From Oscillospiraceae bacterium (GTDB taxonomy: Bacteria > Bacillota > Clostridia > Oscillospirales > Ruminococcaceae): a DNA stretch of 64,000 bases. This document shows, piece after piece, positions 25,689 to 33,916 of the stretch (position 1 is the stretch's first letter; every line of letters begins with the position of its first letter). Below the pieces are notes generated by a model. That model searched no databases, was not told the DNA's origin, and worked only from the letters and a program-made list of their open reading frames with translations. The stretch lies in NCBI GenBank assembly GCA_902363145.1, contig CABIZB010000003.1, positions 248,001 through 312,000 of the forward strand, written 5' to 3'. The position numbers and the translations under genes are program-made.

Positions 25689-26455
25689 TAGACAGGCTCA
25701 TGTTCGAGACTGCCTGCCGCACGGTGACATCGGGTGGAAGGCTGCAAAAGGGCATTGGCACCAAAAGCGAACGCTCCGTTCATGCGGTGCTGAAAAATTA
25801 CTTTGAGCCATACCACGATTCACAGGAGCAGAAGGTAGGCAGCTATATCGCCGACATTGTGGGCGAAAGCGGAATTATTGAGATACAGACAGCAAGCTTT
25901 TCCCATCTAAGGGGAAAGCTTGCTGAGTTTCTGCCCATATCACGGGTAACGGTGGTCTATCCCGTTTATGTAAAAAAGGTCATCGTAACGCTGGACGGCG
26001 ACACGGGCGAGGTAAAGAGCCGCCGCACATCTCCCCTGAAAGGCTCGGCATATGATATTTTCACGGAGCTTTTTCCCATATCGGAATTTCTGCTGCATGA
26101 AAATCTCAGCTTCACTATCATGCTGCTTGAAGCGGACGAGCTTCGTATCCCACCCGAAAGCATCGGTCGGAAAAAGAACAGGAGAGGCAGGCTTTCCGTC
26201 TGCGACCGTATCCCCACAGCGCTTATTGATGAAGTGAACATCACCTGCCCCGAGGACTGGCAAAAGCTTATCCCCTGCCTTATGGACGAGGATTACACCA
26301 CGGCAGATCTGGCGGCAGCGGCAAATATCCCAAGGCAGACCGCACAGCTGGCTCTCAGCGCCCTGCAAAGGGGCGGCGTTGCAGTCCGCACAGGCAAAAA
26401 GGGACACGCATACACCTACAGATTTTATAAGGACACAGCTACCGAACAGGAGTGA
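25685..26455 (+). CDS. unknown protein, nuclease-like N-terminal domain plus winged helix
   Basis: A 256-residue protein overlapping the GH5 stop by 4 bases (ATGA). The N-terminal half has KSERSVHAVLKNYFEP, then YIADIVGESGIIEIQT. A D...ExQ pattern followed by a conserved lysine region recalls PD-(D/E)XK nuclease cores. The C-terminal half (DYTTADLAAAANIPRQTAQL) is a winged helix-turn-helix. I know no named family for it, and activity is an inference. Coupling to a secreted GH5 enzyme is surprising. An alternative start is ATG 25700. Confidence 0.5.
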   Translation: MIDRLMFETACRTVTSGGRLQKGIGTKSERSVHAVLKNYFEPYHDSQEQKVGSYIADIVGESGIIEIQTASFSHLRGKLAEFLPISRVTVVYPVYVKKVIVTLDGDTGEVKSRRTSPLKGSAYDIFTELFPISEFLLHENLSFTIMLLEADELRIPPESIGRKKNRRGRLSVCDRIPTALIDEVNITCPEDWQKLIPCLMDEDYTTADLAAAANIPRQTAQLALSALQRGGVAVRTGKKGHAYTYRFYKDTATEQE

Positions 26456-26459
26456 TAAT

Positions 26460-27040
26460 ATGGACGGATTAAGAACCTGTCTTCACAAGCATATGCGCAC
26501 GTCTTTTCGGCAAATTTTGCCGCAGACTGCGTTAAAAATCCTTGCCGGGCGAAAGCCCGCCTGCGGATTTTTGCCTACTCTGCAACAAAATTATGCTCGA
26601 AAATCCGCACACATTTCTTATGAAGACAGGTTCTAACAGTAAAATACAACGAACTTACCGCCGATGAATTTACCGAGATATGGCAGTCGGTATGGGGCGA
26701 CGCCCCCGACAGTCGGCAGACAGCTCTTGCAATGGAGCACACGCTTTTCAGGGTATCGGTCTATGACGGCGACAAGCCTGTTGCCATGGCAAGGCTTCTT
26801 GGCGACATGGGGCTTAATTACTACATAAAGGACGTGGCTGTAAAGCCCGAATATCAGAAAAAGGGCATCGGACGGCTGCTTATAGATGAGCTGCTTAAAT
26901 TCATCAGGCAAAACGGTGTAAGCGGCACTGATATTTTTGTAGAGCTTTGCGCTGTTCCCGACAAGATACCTTTTTATGAAAAGTTCGGCTTTGATTATAA
27001 CGATGCAAAGCCGCTGAAAATGATGGTAAAAGCAGAATGA
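26460..27040 (+). pseudogene. GNAT acetyltransferase interrupted by a family A repeat
   Basis: The frame from 26639 encodes a GNAT protein: VKYNELTADEFTEIW, then VAVKPEYQKKGIGRLLIDEL (acetyl-CoA loop) and FYEKFGF. Upstream, ATGGACGGATTA at 26460 with a good RBS context is separated from it by the 163-base repeat at 26472. Removing the repeat with one TAA copy joins MDGL directly to TVKYNEL in frame, giving an intact acetyltransferase of about 138 residues. Translation through the repeat stops at 26636. An internal ATG at 26732 could give a 102-residue fragment that lacks the first strand and helix. Confidence 0.75.
26472..26634 (+). repeat. dispersed palindromic repeat, family A, copy 2
   Basis: Nearly identical to 6134-6297: the same terminal inverted repeats AGAACCTGTCTTCACAAG / TATGAAGACAGGTTCT and the same central CTTGCCGGGCGAAAGCCCG hairpin. 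It is flanked by TAA on both sides. It lies inside the GNAT gene between codon 4 and the rest. Confidence 0.85.
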
Positions 27041-27052
27041 ACGCATAATATA

Positions 27053-27154
27053 ATACTGATCCCCGATAAAACTATAGACAAAAAATCATCGCATAATCCA
27101 TATACGCAAGATTATGATCGATTTTTTGTATAGTTTTTAATTGGTGATCAGTAT
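27053..27154 (+). repeat. dispersed palindromic repeat, family B, copy 2
   Basis: A 102-base copy of 6301-6400 with cleaner ends ATACTGATC and GATCAGTAT and the same ACTATAGACAAAAAATC arms. It lies 12 bases after the GNAT fragment. Confidence 0.8.
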
Positions 27155-27156
27155 AA

Positions 27157-27193
27157 AATAACCCCTGACCGCAAAAGTCAGGGGTTATTTTTT
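27157..27193. terminator. bidirectional terminator
   Basis: Stem AATAACCCCTGAC / GTCAGGGGTTATT followed by a T-run rightward and A-rich sequence on the left. It lies between the converging GNAT remnant and the DUF378 gene. Confidence 0.8.
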
Positions 27194-27205
27194 ATTATGG
27201 GTCTA

Positions 27206-27418
27206 TCAGTGGCTGTGAGCTTCAGCGCCCGCAGGCTCTCTGAACAGCAGAGTAATACACCACACCGCAGCCAGTGCCACAAGGATATACACTATCCTGC
27301 TGAGGATAGCGCCTGTGCCGCCGAAAAGCCACGCAACAAGGTCAAAGCTGAAAATACCAACCAGTCCCCAGTTCAGTCCGCCGATAATGAGCAGAACAAG
27401 TGCGATCTTGTCAAACAT
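27206..27418 (-). CDS. DUF378 family small membrane protein
   Basis: A 70-residue protein with two membrane helices. LLIIGGLNWGLVGIF is the DUF378 hallmark and LVAWLFGG follows it. It starts at ATG 27418 with AAGGAG 8 bases upstream; a longer frame to 27472 is unlikely. The family is widespread and uncharacterised. Confidence 0.8.
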   Translation of the reverse strand: MFDKIALVLLIIGGLNWGLVGIFSFDLVAWLFGGTGAILSRIVYILVALAAVWCITLLFREPAGAEAHSH

Positions 27419-27812
27419 AGGTAAGTCTCCTTTCAGACTATTACTTTCAGAAGTCTCCTTCTGTAAATGCAAACCCGATGAAGTATAAAACTGTTTTCAA
27501 CAAAACGTATCACACTGCATATACCTCACTGATATTATCTGCATCGGTATGAAAAATATTCACCTTGAACAATTATGAGCCTGAAAATAAACATAAATGC
27601 CAAAACTCACAAAAACAGCGGTAAAAATTTAAAATAAATATTTATTTTGCGCTAAAGTTTTTAAATTATCTGCCGATAATATAGGCAGAGGATTTTGTTG
27701 ATTTATGTCGGGAACATTTTTTTATCTCCCCGAATATAATATTTGAACATACTGTCACTCTCAGGTGCTTTGGCTCTGACCCAAAGCCGGCATTCAGGAA
27801 AGGATCCCGCTC
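27419..27812. other. AT-rich intergenic region with a hairpin before the GGDEF gene
   Basis: Nearly 400 bases without a gene. It is AT-rich around 27590-27665. A TATAAT occurs at 27735 but has no good -35. A hairpin GCTTTGG / CCAAAGC (27767-27787) ends about 25 bases before the GGDEF start codon, close to its AGGAAAGGA ribosome site, and could affect translation. I see no known riboswitch in it. Confidence 0.4.
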
Positions 27813-28901
27813 ATGAACATTACCAAGGACAAATTTTTCTCGTCCGAGCTGCTCCAGTCGGATATGAAGATCACAAATAAAGTAAAATACACCATACTCC
27901 AGATGTGCTGCGCATTCGTCCATCTGATGCTTATTTTCATCTTTGCGGCGTTCGGCGTGTACCCAATGGTCATTTTCAATATTTTCAGCACCATATGTTA
28001 CCTCAGCTGCGGCATACTGGTAAAAAAGGAGCTTTATATCCCCCTTTACTACATAACCTTTGTGGAGATAAGCCTTCACTCTTATATCGCAACGATACTT
28101 GTGGGGTGGGAAACAGGCTTCCCCATGTACATAATCGGAATAACGCCCATAATATTCTATATGCACTTCTCGCTGAGCGAAAATTCCACTTTGTATGAAA
28201 CGCTGCTTATCGGTCTTTGCTCCCTTGCAACCTTTGTTAGCTGCAAGTTCATCTCCTACAAGACCGAGCCGCTTTACACTATCCCCGATGAGCCTTCATT
28301 CTGGATATACATTTTCAACTCACTGTGTACCTTTGCGATGCTGGTGCTGTTCTCGCTCATATTCCTGCGTGAGATAAAATCAGCCCACACAAAGCTTGAA
28401 AATCAGAACGCACAGCTTGACCGAATTGCAGGCATTGACGCTCTCACAGGGCTTTACAACCGCCGCAGCATGGATAAGTTTCTTGCCGCTGCAATGTCAT
28501 GTCCCAACGATTTCTCCATTATTATGTGCGATATCGACGATTTTAAAAAGGTCAACGACACATATGGCCATAAGAGCGGCGACAAGGTGCTTCAGGCGAT
28601 ATCAAAGATAATCGTTTCAAGCCTCCGTGAAGACGATTTTGTATGCAGATGGGGCGGCGAGGAAATACTTATCCTTATAAGCGGAACTTCCCTTAATCCC
28701 GCAGCTATGGCAGCGGAGAGAATACGCTCACAGGTTGAGAAAATGTCCGTTGACAGCGACGGTCAGGCAATAAAATGCACCCTTACCATAGGCGTTGCCG
28801 AAAGGTCGGAGGGCAAATCCACCGATGATATAATCGCCCTGGCGGACGAAAGGCTGTACAAGGGAAAGCGCTCGGGCAAGAACCGTGTGGTGGAATCATA
28901 A
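27813..28901 (+). CDS. membrane diguanylate cyclase (GGDEF)
   Basis: Makes the second messenger c-di-GMP. It has 362 residues, with about five to six membrane helices (residues 25-195), a short coiled linker (HTKLENQNAQLDRI) and a GGDEF domain (about 200-360). The active site reads GGEEI, a functional variant of GGDEF. An inhibitory I-site RxxD (REDD) lies just before it, so product inhibition is likely. DALTGLYNRRSMD and CDIDDFKKVNDTYGH carry the metal and substrate residues. AGGAAAGGA lies 8 bases before the ATG. No phosphodiesterase gene is nearby. Confidence 0.9.
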   Translation: MNITKDKFFSSELLQSDMKITNKVKYTILQMCCAFVHLMLIFIFAAFGVYPMVIFNIFSTICYLSCGILVKKELYIPLYYITFVEISLHSYIATILVGWETGFPMYIIGITPIIFYMHFSLSENSTLYETLLIGLCSLATFVSCKFISYKTEPLYTIPDEPSFWIYIFNSLCTFAMLVLFSLIFLREIKSAHTKLENQNAQLDRIAGIDALTGLYNRRSMDKFLAAAMSCPNDFSIIMCDIDDFKKVNDTYGHKSGDKVLQAISKIIVSSLREDDFVCRWGGEEILILISGTSLNPAAMAAERIRSQVEKMSVDSDGQAIKCTLTIGVAERSEGKSTDDIIALADERLYKGKRSGKNRVVES

Positions 28902-28916
28902 AAGGAAAGGTAATGT

Positions 28917-29348
28917 ATGAGAGCAGTAGTTCAGAGAGTCACCCGGGCAAAGGTCGAGGTTGACGGAAAAGTAACGGGAGAAATAAAAAAAGGCTTTCTG
29001 GTGCTGGTGGGCTTTACCCACGGCGACACAGAAGCCGACTGTATAAGGGTAGCAAAGAAAATATCGGGACTGAGAATATTTTCCGATGAAAACGACAAGA
29101 TAAATCTTTCGCTCAAAGACGTTGAGGGCGATATACTTTGTGTGTCCCAGTTCACATTATATGCGGACTGCTCCCACGGCAACCGCCCCAGCTTTACAAA
29201 TGCGGCACGCCCCGATCTGGCAGAACCGCTGTACGAATTTTTCTGCAAGGAGCTGGAAAAATTCGCTCACACAGAGCGTGGCATTTTCGGAGCGGATATG
29301 AAGGTCTCGCTGTTAAACGACGGTCCTTTCACAGTAATTATCGAGTAA
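28917..29348 (+). CDS. dtd: D-aminoacyl-tRNA deacylase
   Basis: Removes D-amino acids (classically D-tyrosine) mischarged to tRNA. The 143-residue protein matches the family from end to end: MRAVVQRVTRAKVEVDG at the start, SQFTLYADCSHGNRPSF with the active-site loop, and the cross-subunit LLNDGPFTV near the end. It starts 15 bases after the GGDEF stop and is probably co-transcribed. Confidence 0.95.
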   Translation: MRAVVQRVTRAKVEVDGKVTGEIKKGFLVLVGFTHGDTEADCIRVAKKISGLRIFSDENDKINLSLKDVEGDILCVSQFTLYADCSHGNRPSFTNAARPDLAEPLYEFFCKELEKFAHTERGIFGADMKVSLLNDGPFTVIIE

Positions 29349-29490
29349 ATATCTTTTTAAGCCTGTCCGTTACACGCTCGGACAGGCTTTTTTTATGTTC
29401 AAACTCAGCAAAGGTGCGGCGGTGATCCTTCTGCATCTTTTTTATATCCTTTTCAAGCTCGGCAATTTTCTTTTTCTCGTCCGTATTCAT
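29338..29490 (-). CDS. candidate 50-residue charged protein (small ORF)
   Basis: An ATG at 29490 opens a frame of 50 codons rich in Lys, Glu and Arg (MNTDEKKKIAELEKDIKKM), likely a short coiled coil, with a G-rich stretch upstream that could bind ribosomes. It converges on and overlaps the last codons of dtd, and the dtd terminator lies within its coding sequence. I cannot place it in a family; it may be spurious. Confidence 0.3.
   Translation of the reverse strand: MNTDEKKKIAELEKDIKKMQKDHRRTFAEFEHKKSLSERVTDRLKKIFTR
29359..29394 (+). terminator. rho-independent terminator after dtd
   Basis: Stem AAGCCTGTCCG / CGGACAGGCTT followed by seven T, 10 bases after the dtd stop. Confidence 0.85.
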
Positions 29491-29569
29491 AAAAGCGCCC
29501 CCCATATATCATGATAATATGATTATATCATATGCGGCGGTAAAATACAAGATGGCGCTTTTAATATGA

Positions 29570-29616
29570 AAAAAATATAGTCGGATATGTTATGCTGATC
29601 ACCAATATCCGACTAT
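29570..29616 (-). terminator. terminator of the nitrogenase-like/ABC operon
   Basis: Read leftward, stem ATAGTCGGATAT / ATATCCGACTAT is followed by a T-rich run (ATTTTTTTC). It lies 20 bases beyond the ATPase stop and ends the long leftward operon. Confidence 0.75.
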
Positions 29617-29635
29617 GTTACCAGACTATATTTTG

Positions 29636-30421
29636 TTACACAAGATACAAAGGCACTACGCTTTTATGGCGGACACCCTCATATTCAAAGTTGTCGATAT
29701 AGACCTGCACGGAAAACGACCTGCGCATATTTTCCTCATTGATGACCTCTTCCGCCGCACCGTATTCACTGGTGCCGTCACGGTTGAGTATCAGCGCCTT
29801 GTCGGATATTTTCAGTGCGTGCTCGGGATAATGGGTGTTCACTATGGCAGATATGCCACGCTTTTCCGAAAGGTTTTTAATGGTATCAAGGATTATGAGC
29901 TGGTTTTTAAAGTCCAGATTGGACTCGGGCTCGTCAAGCACCAGCATACAGGGGTCAATGGTCAGCGCCCTTGCAATAAGCACCATCTGAAGCTCACCGC
30001 CGCTCATTTCGTTGCAGAGCTTGTCGTGAAGATATGTTATGCCCATGTCCTCCATTGCCCTTTCGGCGGCAGCCCTGTCCTCTTTGCCGGGCTGGGAAAA
30101 TGTGCCCAGATGTGCGCTTCTGCCAAGAGTTACCATGTCGATTGCGCTGTAGGAAAATGCCGAACCCTTTGCCTGTGGCACATATGCTATCTTCTGCCAC
30201 AGCTCCCTGTGGCGCAGCTGTGAGATATTGGTGCCGTCCAGCTCGGAGCAGCCGCTTTTCCACTTGAGCAGACCTATCATGCACTTGATGAGAGTGGTCT
30301 TGCCCACGCCGTTTGAACCCAGCACCGACATGACCTCTCCGTCATTTACGGAAAAGCTGATATCATTGAGGATCTGCTTTTTCTTATATCCGAAGCAGCC
30401 GTTTTTGACCTCAAAATTCAT
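29636..30421 (-). CDS. ABC transporter ATPase, FecE-type (metal-chelate uptake)
   Basis: Energises the importer encoded with it. About 261 residues with Walker A LGSNGVGKTT, signature MSGGELQMV, Walker B CMLVLDEPESNLDF and a conserved switch histidine in VNTHYPEH. It fits the FecE/BtuD group that handles siderophores, haem, cobalamin and other metal chelates. I start at ATG 30421, which overlaps the permease stop (ATGA) and has AGGAGG 9 bases upstream; GTG/ATG 30427 is only 3 bases from that site. Last gene of the nitrogenase-like operon. Confidence 0.85.
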   Translation of the reverse strand: MNFEVKNGCFGYKKKQILNDISFSVNDGEVMSVLGSNGVGKTTLIKCMIGLLKWKSGCSELDGTNISQLRHRELWQKIAYVPQAKGSAFSYSAIDMVTLGRSAHLGTFSQPGKEDRAAAERAMEDMGITYLHDKLCNEMSGGELQMVLIARALTIDPCMLVLDEPESNLDFKNQLIILDTIKNLSEKRGISAIVNTHYPEHALKISDKALILNRDGTSEYGAAEEVINEENMRRSFSVQVYIDNFEYEGVRHKSVVPLYLV

Positions 30422-31440
30422 GACCATGCACCTCCTGTTTTTTTCAGCAGAATAATGAATACAGGTGCGCCTATTATCGCCGTAAGTATGGAAATTGGTA
30501 TCTCGGCGGCGGTGGCGCCTCTTGCGAAGGTGTCCATCACTATCATGAAAAATGCGCCGAGGCAGATGCTTATGGGGACAACGGTGCAGTTATTGTTGCC
30601 CTTCATCATGCGGGCGATGTGAGGGATAAGCAGTCCCACCCAGCCTACCTGACCGCACATTGAAACGCAGGAGGCGGTTATCATTGATGAAGCGGCGATG
30701 AATGCCACTCTCATAAGCTGAGTGTTCATTCCCAGCGAATGTGCTTCGTCCTCGTTAAGGGAAAGGATATTAAGGCGCCATCTCAGCAAGAAGATGATAA
30801 GCACGCCGATAGCTATAAAAGGTATTCCCAGCGCAAGGTTGCCGTATGTCGCCCTTGACATGCTTCCCATGAGCCAGTAGGTTATCTGGGGCAGCTGATC
30901 CTCAGGGTCGGCAAGATATTTGAGCAGCGATACCAGCGCCTCGAACACGGCAGATATAACGATACCTGCAAGGACTATCATAATGATGTTGCTCCTGCCC
31001 TTTGTCTTTCCTATGGAATAGGTCACAAAGCAGGATAAAAGTCCGAAAACCAGTGCTGTAAGCTGTATTGCCACAAGATTTCCTCCGAAAAGCATGGCAA
31101 GCACCGCACCGAAGGACGCTCCGCTTGCTACGCCCAGAGTATCGGGGGTCGCAAGAGGGTTTGAGAAAAGTCCCTGAAATGCCGCTCCCGCACAGGAAAG
31201 TCCTGCGCCCACCGCAGCGGCAAGAAGTATTCTCGGCAGACGGACGTTATAAATTACCGTTGCCGCTGTCTTGTCAACACCTGCTCCTGTCAGCTTTGAA
31301 AAGAGCACCTTTACGGTCTCGGAGGGCGTAAGGGAATATCGTCCGATACCAAGGCATATCAGCGCAGCAAGCAGGGGAAGCAATATCATTATCAGATAAA
31401 ATAAAACTCCCGCTTTGCCGTTCTTTGCTTTATTTTCCAT
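30418..31440 (-). CDS. ABC transporter permease, FecCD family
   Basis: A 340-residue permease with about ten helices and the FecCD signature blocks: SLTPSETVKVLFSK, VRLPRILLAAAVGAGLSCAGAAFQG-type start (first 20 residues quoted as VRLPRILLAAAVGAGLSCAG), GVASGASFGA, and GQVGWVGLLIPHIAR. This family moves iron-siderophore, haem or corrinoid complexes. It lies downstream of the binding protein, separated by a hairpin (31476-31512), and overlaps the ATPase gene. Confidence 0.9.
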   Translation of the reverse strand: MENKAKNGKAGVLFYLIMILLPLLAALICLGIGRYSLTPSETVKVLFSKLTGAGVDKTAATVIYNVRLPRILLAAAVGAGLSCAGAAFQGLFSNPLATPDTLGVASGASFGAVLAMLFGGNLVAIQLTALVFGLLSCFVTYSIGKTKGRSNIIMIVLAGIVISAVFEALVSLLKYLADPEDQLPQITYWLMGSMSRATYGNLALGIPFIAIGVLIIFLLRWRLNILSLNEDEAHSLGMNTQLMRVAFIAASSMITASCVSMCGQVGWVGLLIPHIARMMKGNNNCTVVPISICLGAFFMIVMDTFARGATAAEIPISILTAIIGAPVFIILLKKTGGAWS

Positions 31441-31475
31441 TTATGCGACCATACCTTTCCTGAGGGTTGCTGTAT

Positions 31476-31512
31476 GAGCCTGCGTCCTCCGTAAGTGCGG
31501 AAACGCAGGCTC
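31476..31512 (-). other. intercistronic hairpin between binding protein and permease genes
   Basis: Stem GAGCCTGCGT / ACGCAGGCTC with additional inner pairs and no following T-run. Such hairpins behind binding-protein genes often stabilise the upstream mRNA so the binding protein is made in excess; that role is inferred here. Confidence 0.5.
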
Positions 31513-31524
31513 CGTTTAGTATTA

Positions 31525-32757
31525 TTACTTTGTCTTTCCTGAAGCTTCGCTTGCGGGGTTGTAGATGTTCTGAACATCATCATCGGTAAGCTCTACGCCG
31601 TAGAATTCCTTGTAGTAGCTCTTTATCTCGCTGTCCATATCCATGTCTGCGAACTTCTCGGGCTGAATAGTCTTTGCAAGCCACTTGAGTACCAGAGGAG
31701 TATCGGAGCAGGGAGGGAACCAACGGTACATACCCAGGGGGAACTTATATACCTTGCCGTTGTTTACAGCAGATACGGTGCTCCAGTCATGACCCTCGAT
31801 GGTGTTGTTGTAAAGGTCCTCGGGGAGATAGGGGCTGAAGTTTGTGATAAGGATAATATCGGGATCCCACTCATACACCTGCTCCATATTTATCTCGGCA
31901 GAACCTGAAAGATCGGCAGCAACATTTATTCCGCCTGCGGTCTCGATCCAGTACTTGCTGAAGAAGTCAGAGCCGCCTGCTGTGATAACGCCATTGGCAT
32001 AATTGAAGAGAATAAGAACCTTGGGCTTATCCTCATCGGCAATGTTGTCGGTAACAGCCTTTATTTCGGAAGCTGTGTTTCTGCCGAACTCGATGATCTT
32101 GTCAGCGGACTCGGAATCGCCGTAGATATCGCCAAGAAGCTCTATCCAGTCAGCATAGGTCTCGATGCAGTCGTAGCCTGCCATTGTGGTGGAGAAGCCT
32201 ACTGCGGGAATGCCTGCGTTGTCGTAAAGGTCACGCTCCTCGGTATTTGCAGCGGAGTAGAACACAACATCAGGCTCCATAGAAAGCAGCTGCTCGATAT
32301 TTACCGCACCGTTTTCAACAAAGCTTGTATCGGCATTTGCAATCTCGGGGAAAACATTTACAAGATAGGAATTTTCAGCCGCAGCCATTGAGCTGGGGTG
32401 AATACCGATGATATCATCAGCAGATCCTCTGAACAGGCAGTAAACGGAGGGAAGAGGGAGGATAGAGGAAATAACAACTCTGTCGATATTGGCAGGAAGT
32501 GTTACCTCTGCGCCTGTGTGGTCAACGATAGTTCTTGTTTCGGGGTCAGCTTCGCCGTCAGTGCTGTCGGAGGTCTCCTCGCCCGAAGTTTCCTCGGAAG
32601 CTTCCTCGGAAGTATCGGCAGCACTGTCGTTTTCTGCAACAGCAGAGGTCTCAGCCGATGTATCGGCAGCCGAGTCAGATGTGCTTCCGCAGCCTGCAAA
32701 GCAGGTAGCTGTCATTGCAAAAGCCGCTGCGCACGCAATAATTTTTTTCAGTTTCAT
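31525..32757 (-). CDS. substrate-binding lipoprotein of FecB/BtuF type
   Basis: A 410-residue lipoprotein: signal peptide KKIIACAAAFAMTATCF with lipobox FAGC (Cys about residue 23), an acidic Ser/Asp/Glu linker (about 25-75), then a periplasmic-binding-protein fold of the iron-chelate class. The class is shown by DHTGAEVTLPANIDRVV, then NIEQLLSMEPDVVFY and YEWDPDIILITN. The linker tethers the binder to the membrane. It lies directly downstream of the NifK-like gene (16-base gap) with AAAGGA 8 bases before its ATG. Its ligand is the key unknown of the locus. Confidence 0.85.
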   Translation of the reverse strand: MKLKKIIACAAAFAMTATCFAGCGSTSDSAADTSAETSAVAENDSAADTSEEASEETSGEETSDSTDGEADPETRTIVDHTGAEVTLPANIDRVVISSILPLPSVYCLFRGSADDIIGIHPSSMAAAENSYLVNVFPEIANADTSFVENGAVNIEQLLSMEPDVVFYSAANTEERDLYDNAGIPAVGFSTTMAGYDCIETYADWIELLGDIYGDSESADKIIEFGRNTASEIKAVTDNIADEDKPKVLILFNYANGVITAGGSDFFSKYWIETAGGINVAADLSGSAEINMEQVYEWDPDIILITNFSPYLPEDLYNNTIEGHDWSTVSAVNNGKVYKFPLGMYRWFPPCSDTPLVLKWLAKTIQPEKFADMDMDSEIKSYYKEFYGVELTDDDVQNIYNPASEASGKTK

Positions 32758-32773
32758 CTCAAAAGTCCTTTCG

Positions 32774-33916
32774 TTATGGGTTTGCTATCCTGCGGATAAT
32801 GTTCTCCATTTCTCCGCCTATGTAACAGGGATACTCATTCCAGTGAAGCTTGCTGGATACAGCCGCATGAGGAAGCGGGAGGAAATCAACATCATCACGC
32901 TTTATCAGTTTCTTTATCTCGGGGTCGCCGCACACAAGGGAATATTCTCCGCTGTTTACTGCATTTCTCACCGATTTTTCATCGGGAAGGTCAAGGTCGC
33001 CGTCTCTTGAAAGTCTGCTGTCAAGGTCAAGCATACTGCCCACTGTTATCTGCGAGCTGCCGATCTCCTCCGCACATTCCCTGAGGGAGTTGGAAAAGAC
33101 CTGCTCATGTATGATAAGCACCTTTTTGCCGTCATGGACAGCTGTGAGCTTTTCTGTGCCGTTTATCTTGTCTTTAAGATTCTGTCCGCTGCCGAGGGGC
33201 ATTACGCACACAAAGGGAATACCGTACTTTTGCTGCATATATTCCGCTGTGTCCAGCCCTGAAAGAGATACCACAATGTTCATATCGGCACTTGGGCAGC
33301 GCTCTATCTGAGCTATCGAAAGTCCCATTGCAAAATCTGCCACCAGTTCATAGCCGCTGTCGGTGATGAACTTTGTTACAGCGTGATAATTCATCTCGCC
33401 GCCTACGTCAAGGGGAATCATGCCAAGAACGTTAACCTTTTTCACGTCCTTGCTTCTTTCCCCCTCAAAGGGCTTTGCGAAACGCTTTATCAGCTTGATG
33501 AACACCTCGGAAGCGCCCTTGTGATAATACCTTTCTCCCGTGGAGTTTATTCCGAAGGAGGGTATTCCGCTGGCAGCCTCAGCCTCGGCAGCCATTCCCT
33601 CAAGGTCGGTGCCTATTATCATGGGAACGGGACTTCCAAGGAATGCGATAAGCGTGGGATCAAGGCTCTCGGCAGCATTGAGCGCCATCTGAATGAACTT
33701 GTCGTCATTTCCCAGAACGGCGTCCATGCGGCGCAGCCCCGAGCAATATACCGCCGAGCGGGAATTGAGCCAGCGTGGTTCATCATAGCCAGTGTAATTT
33801 CCCGTGCAGCCTGATGCGTCGTGCATAACAACTATGCCGCCAAGGTCAAAGAAAGCAGATGCCGCTCCCGAATAATCAGGCGCCAGAGGAGGCAGTGTGA
33901 TCGAAAGTCTGCTCAT
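32774..33916 (-). CDS. nitrogenase component 1-like protein, beta (NifK)-like
   Basis: A 380-residue member of the nitrogenase MoFe/DPOR-like superfamily, shorter than true NifK (about 520). The N terminus has LGGIVVMHDASGCTGNYTG with Cys37, and VYCSG with Cys58, the positions of P-cluster-type ligands. The place of the third usual cysteine reads AFLGSPVPMIIGTDLEG, i.e. Ser95, so this subunit gives at most two thiolates. AVHDGKKVLII and a later Rossmann-like repeat follow. It overlaps the NifD-like stop by ATGA. Expected to form the catalytic heterodimer with that protein. Confidence 0.8.
   Translation of the reverse strand: MSRLSITLPPLAPDYSGAASAFFDLGGIVVMHDASGCTGNYTGYDEPRWLNSRSAVYCSGLRRMDAVLGNDDKFIQMALNAAESLDPTLIAFLGSPVPMIIGTDLEGMAAEAEAASGIPSFGINSTGERYYHKGASEVFIKLIKRFAKPFEGERSKDVKKVNVLGMIPLDVGGEMNYHAVTKFITDSGYELVADFAMGLSIAQIERCPSADMNIVVSLSGLDTAEYMQQKYGIPFVCVMPLGSGQNLKDKINGTEKLTAVHDGKKVLIIHEQVFSNSLRECAEEIGSSQITVGSMLDLDSRLSRDGDLDLPDEKSVRNAVNSGEYSLVCGDPEIKKLIKRDDVDFLPLPHAAVSSKLHWNEYPCYIGGEMENIIRRIANP

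Noticed and set aside
27666..27812. A c-di-GMP riboswitch before the diguanylate cyclase
   Set aside because: The conserved GEMM core and tetraloop-receptor pairs are not present; only a simple hairpin is visible.
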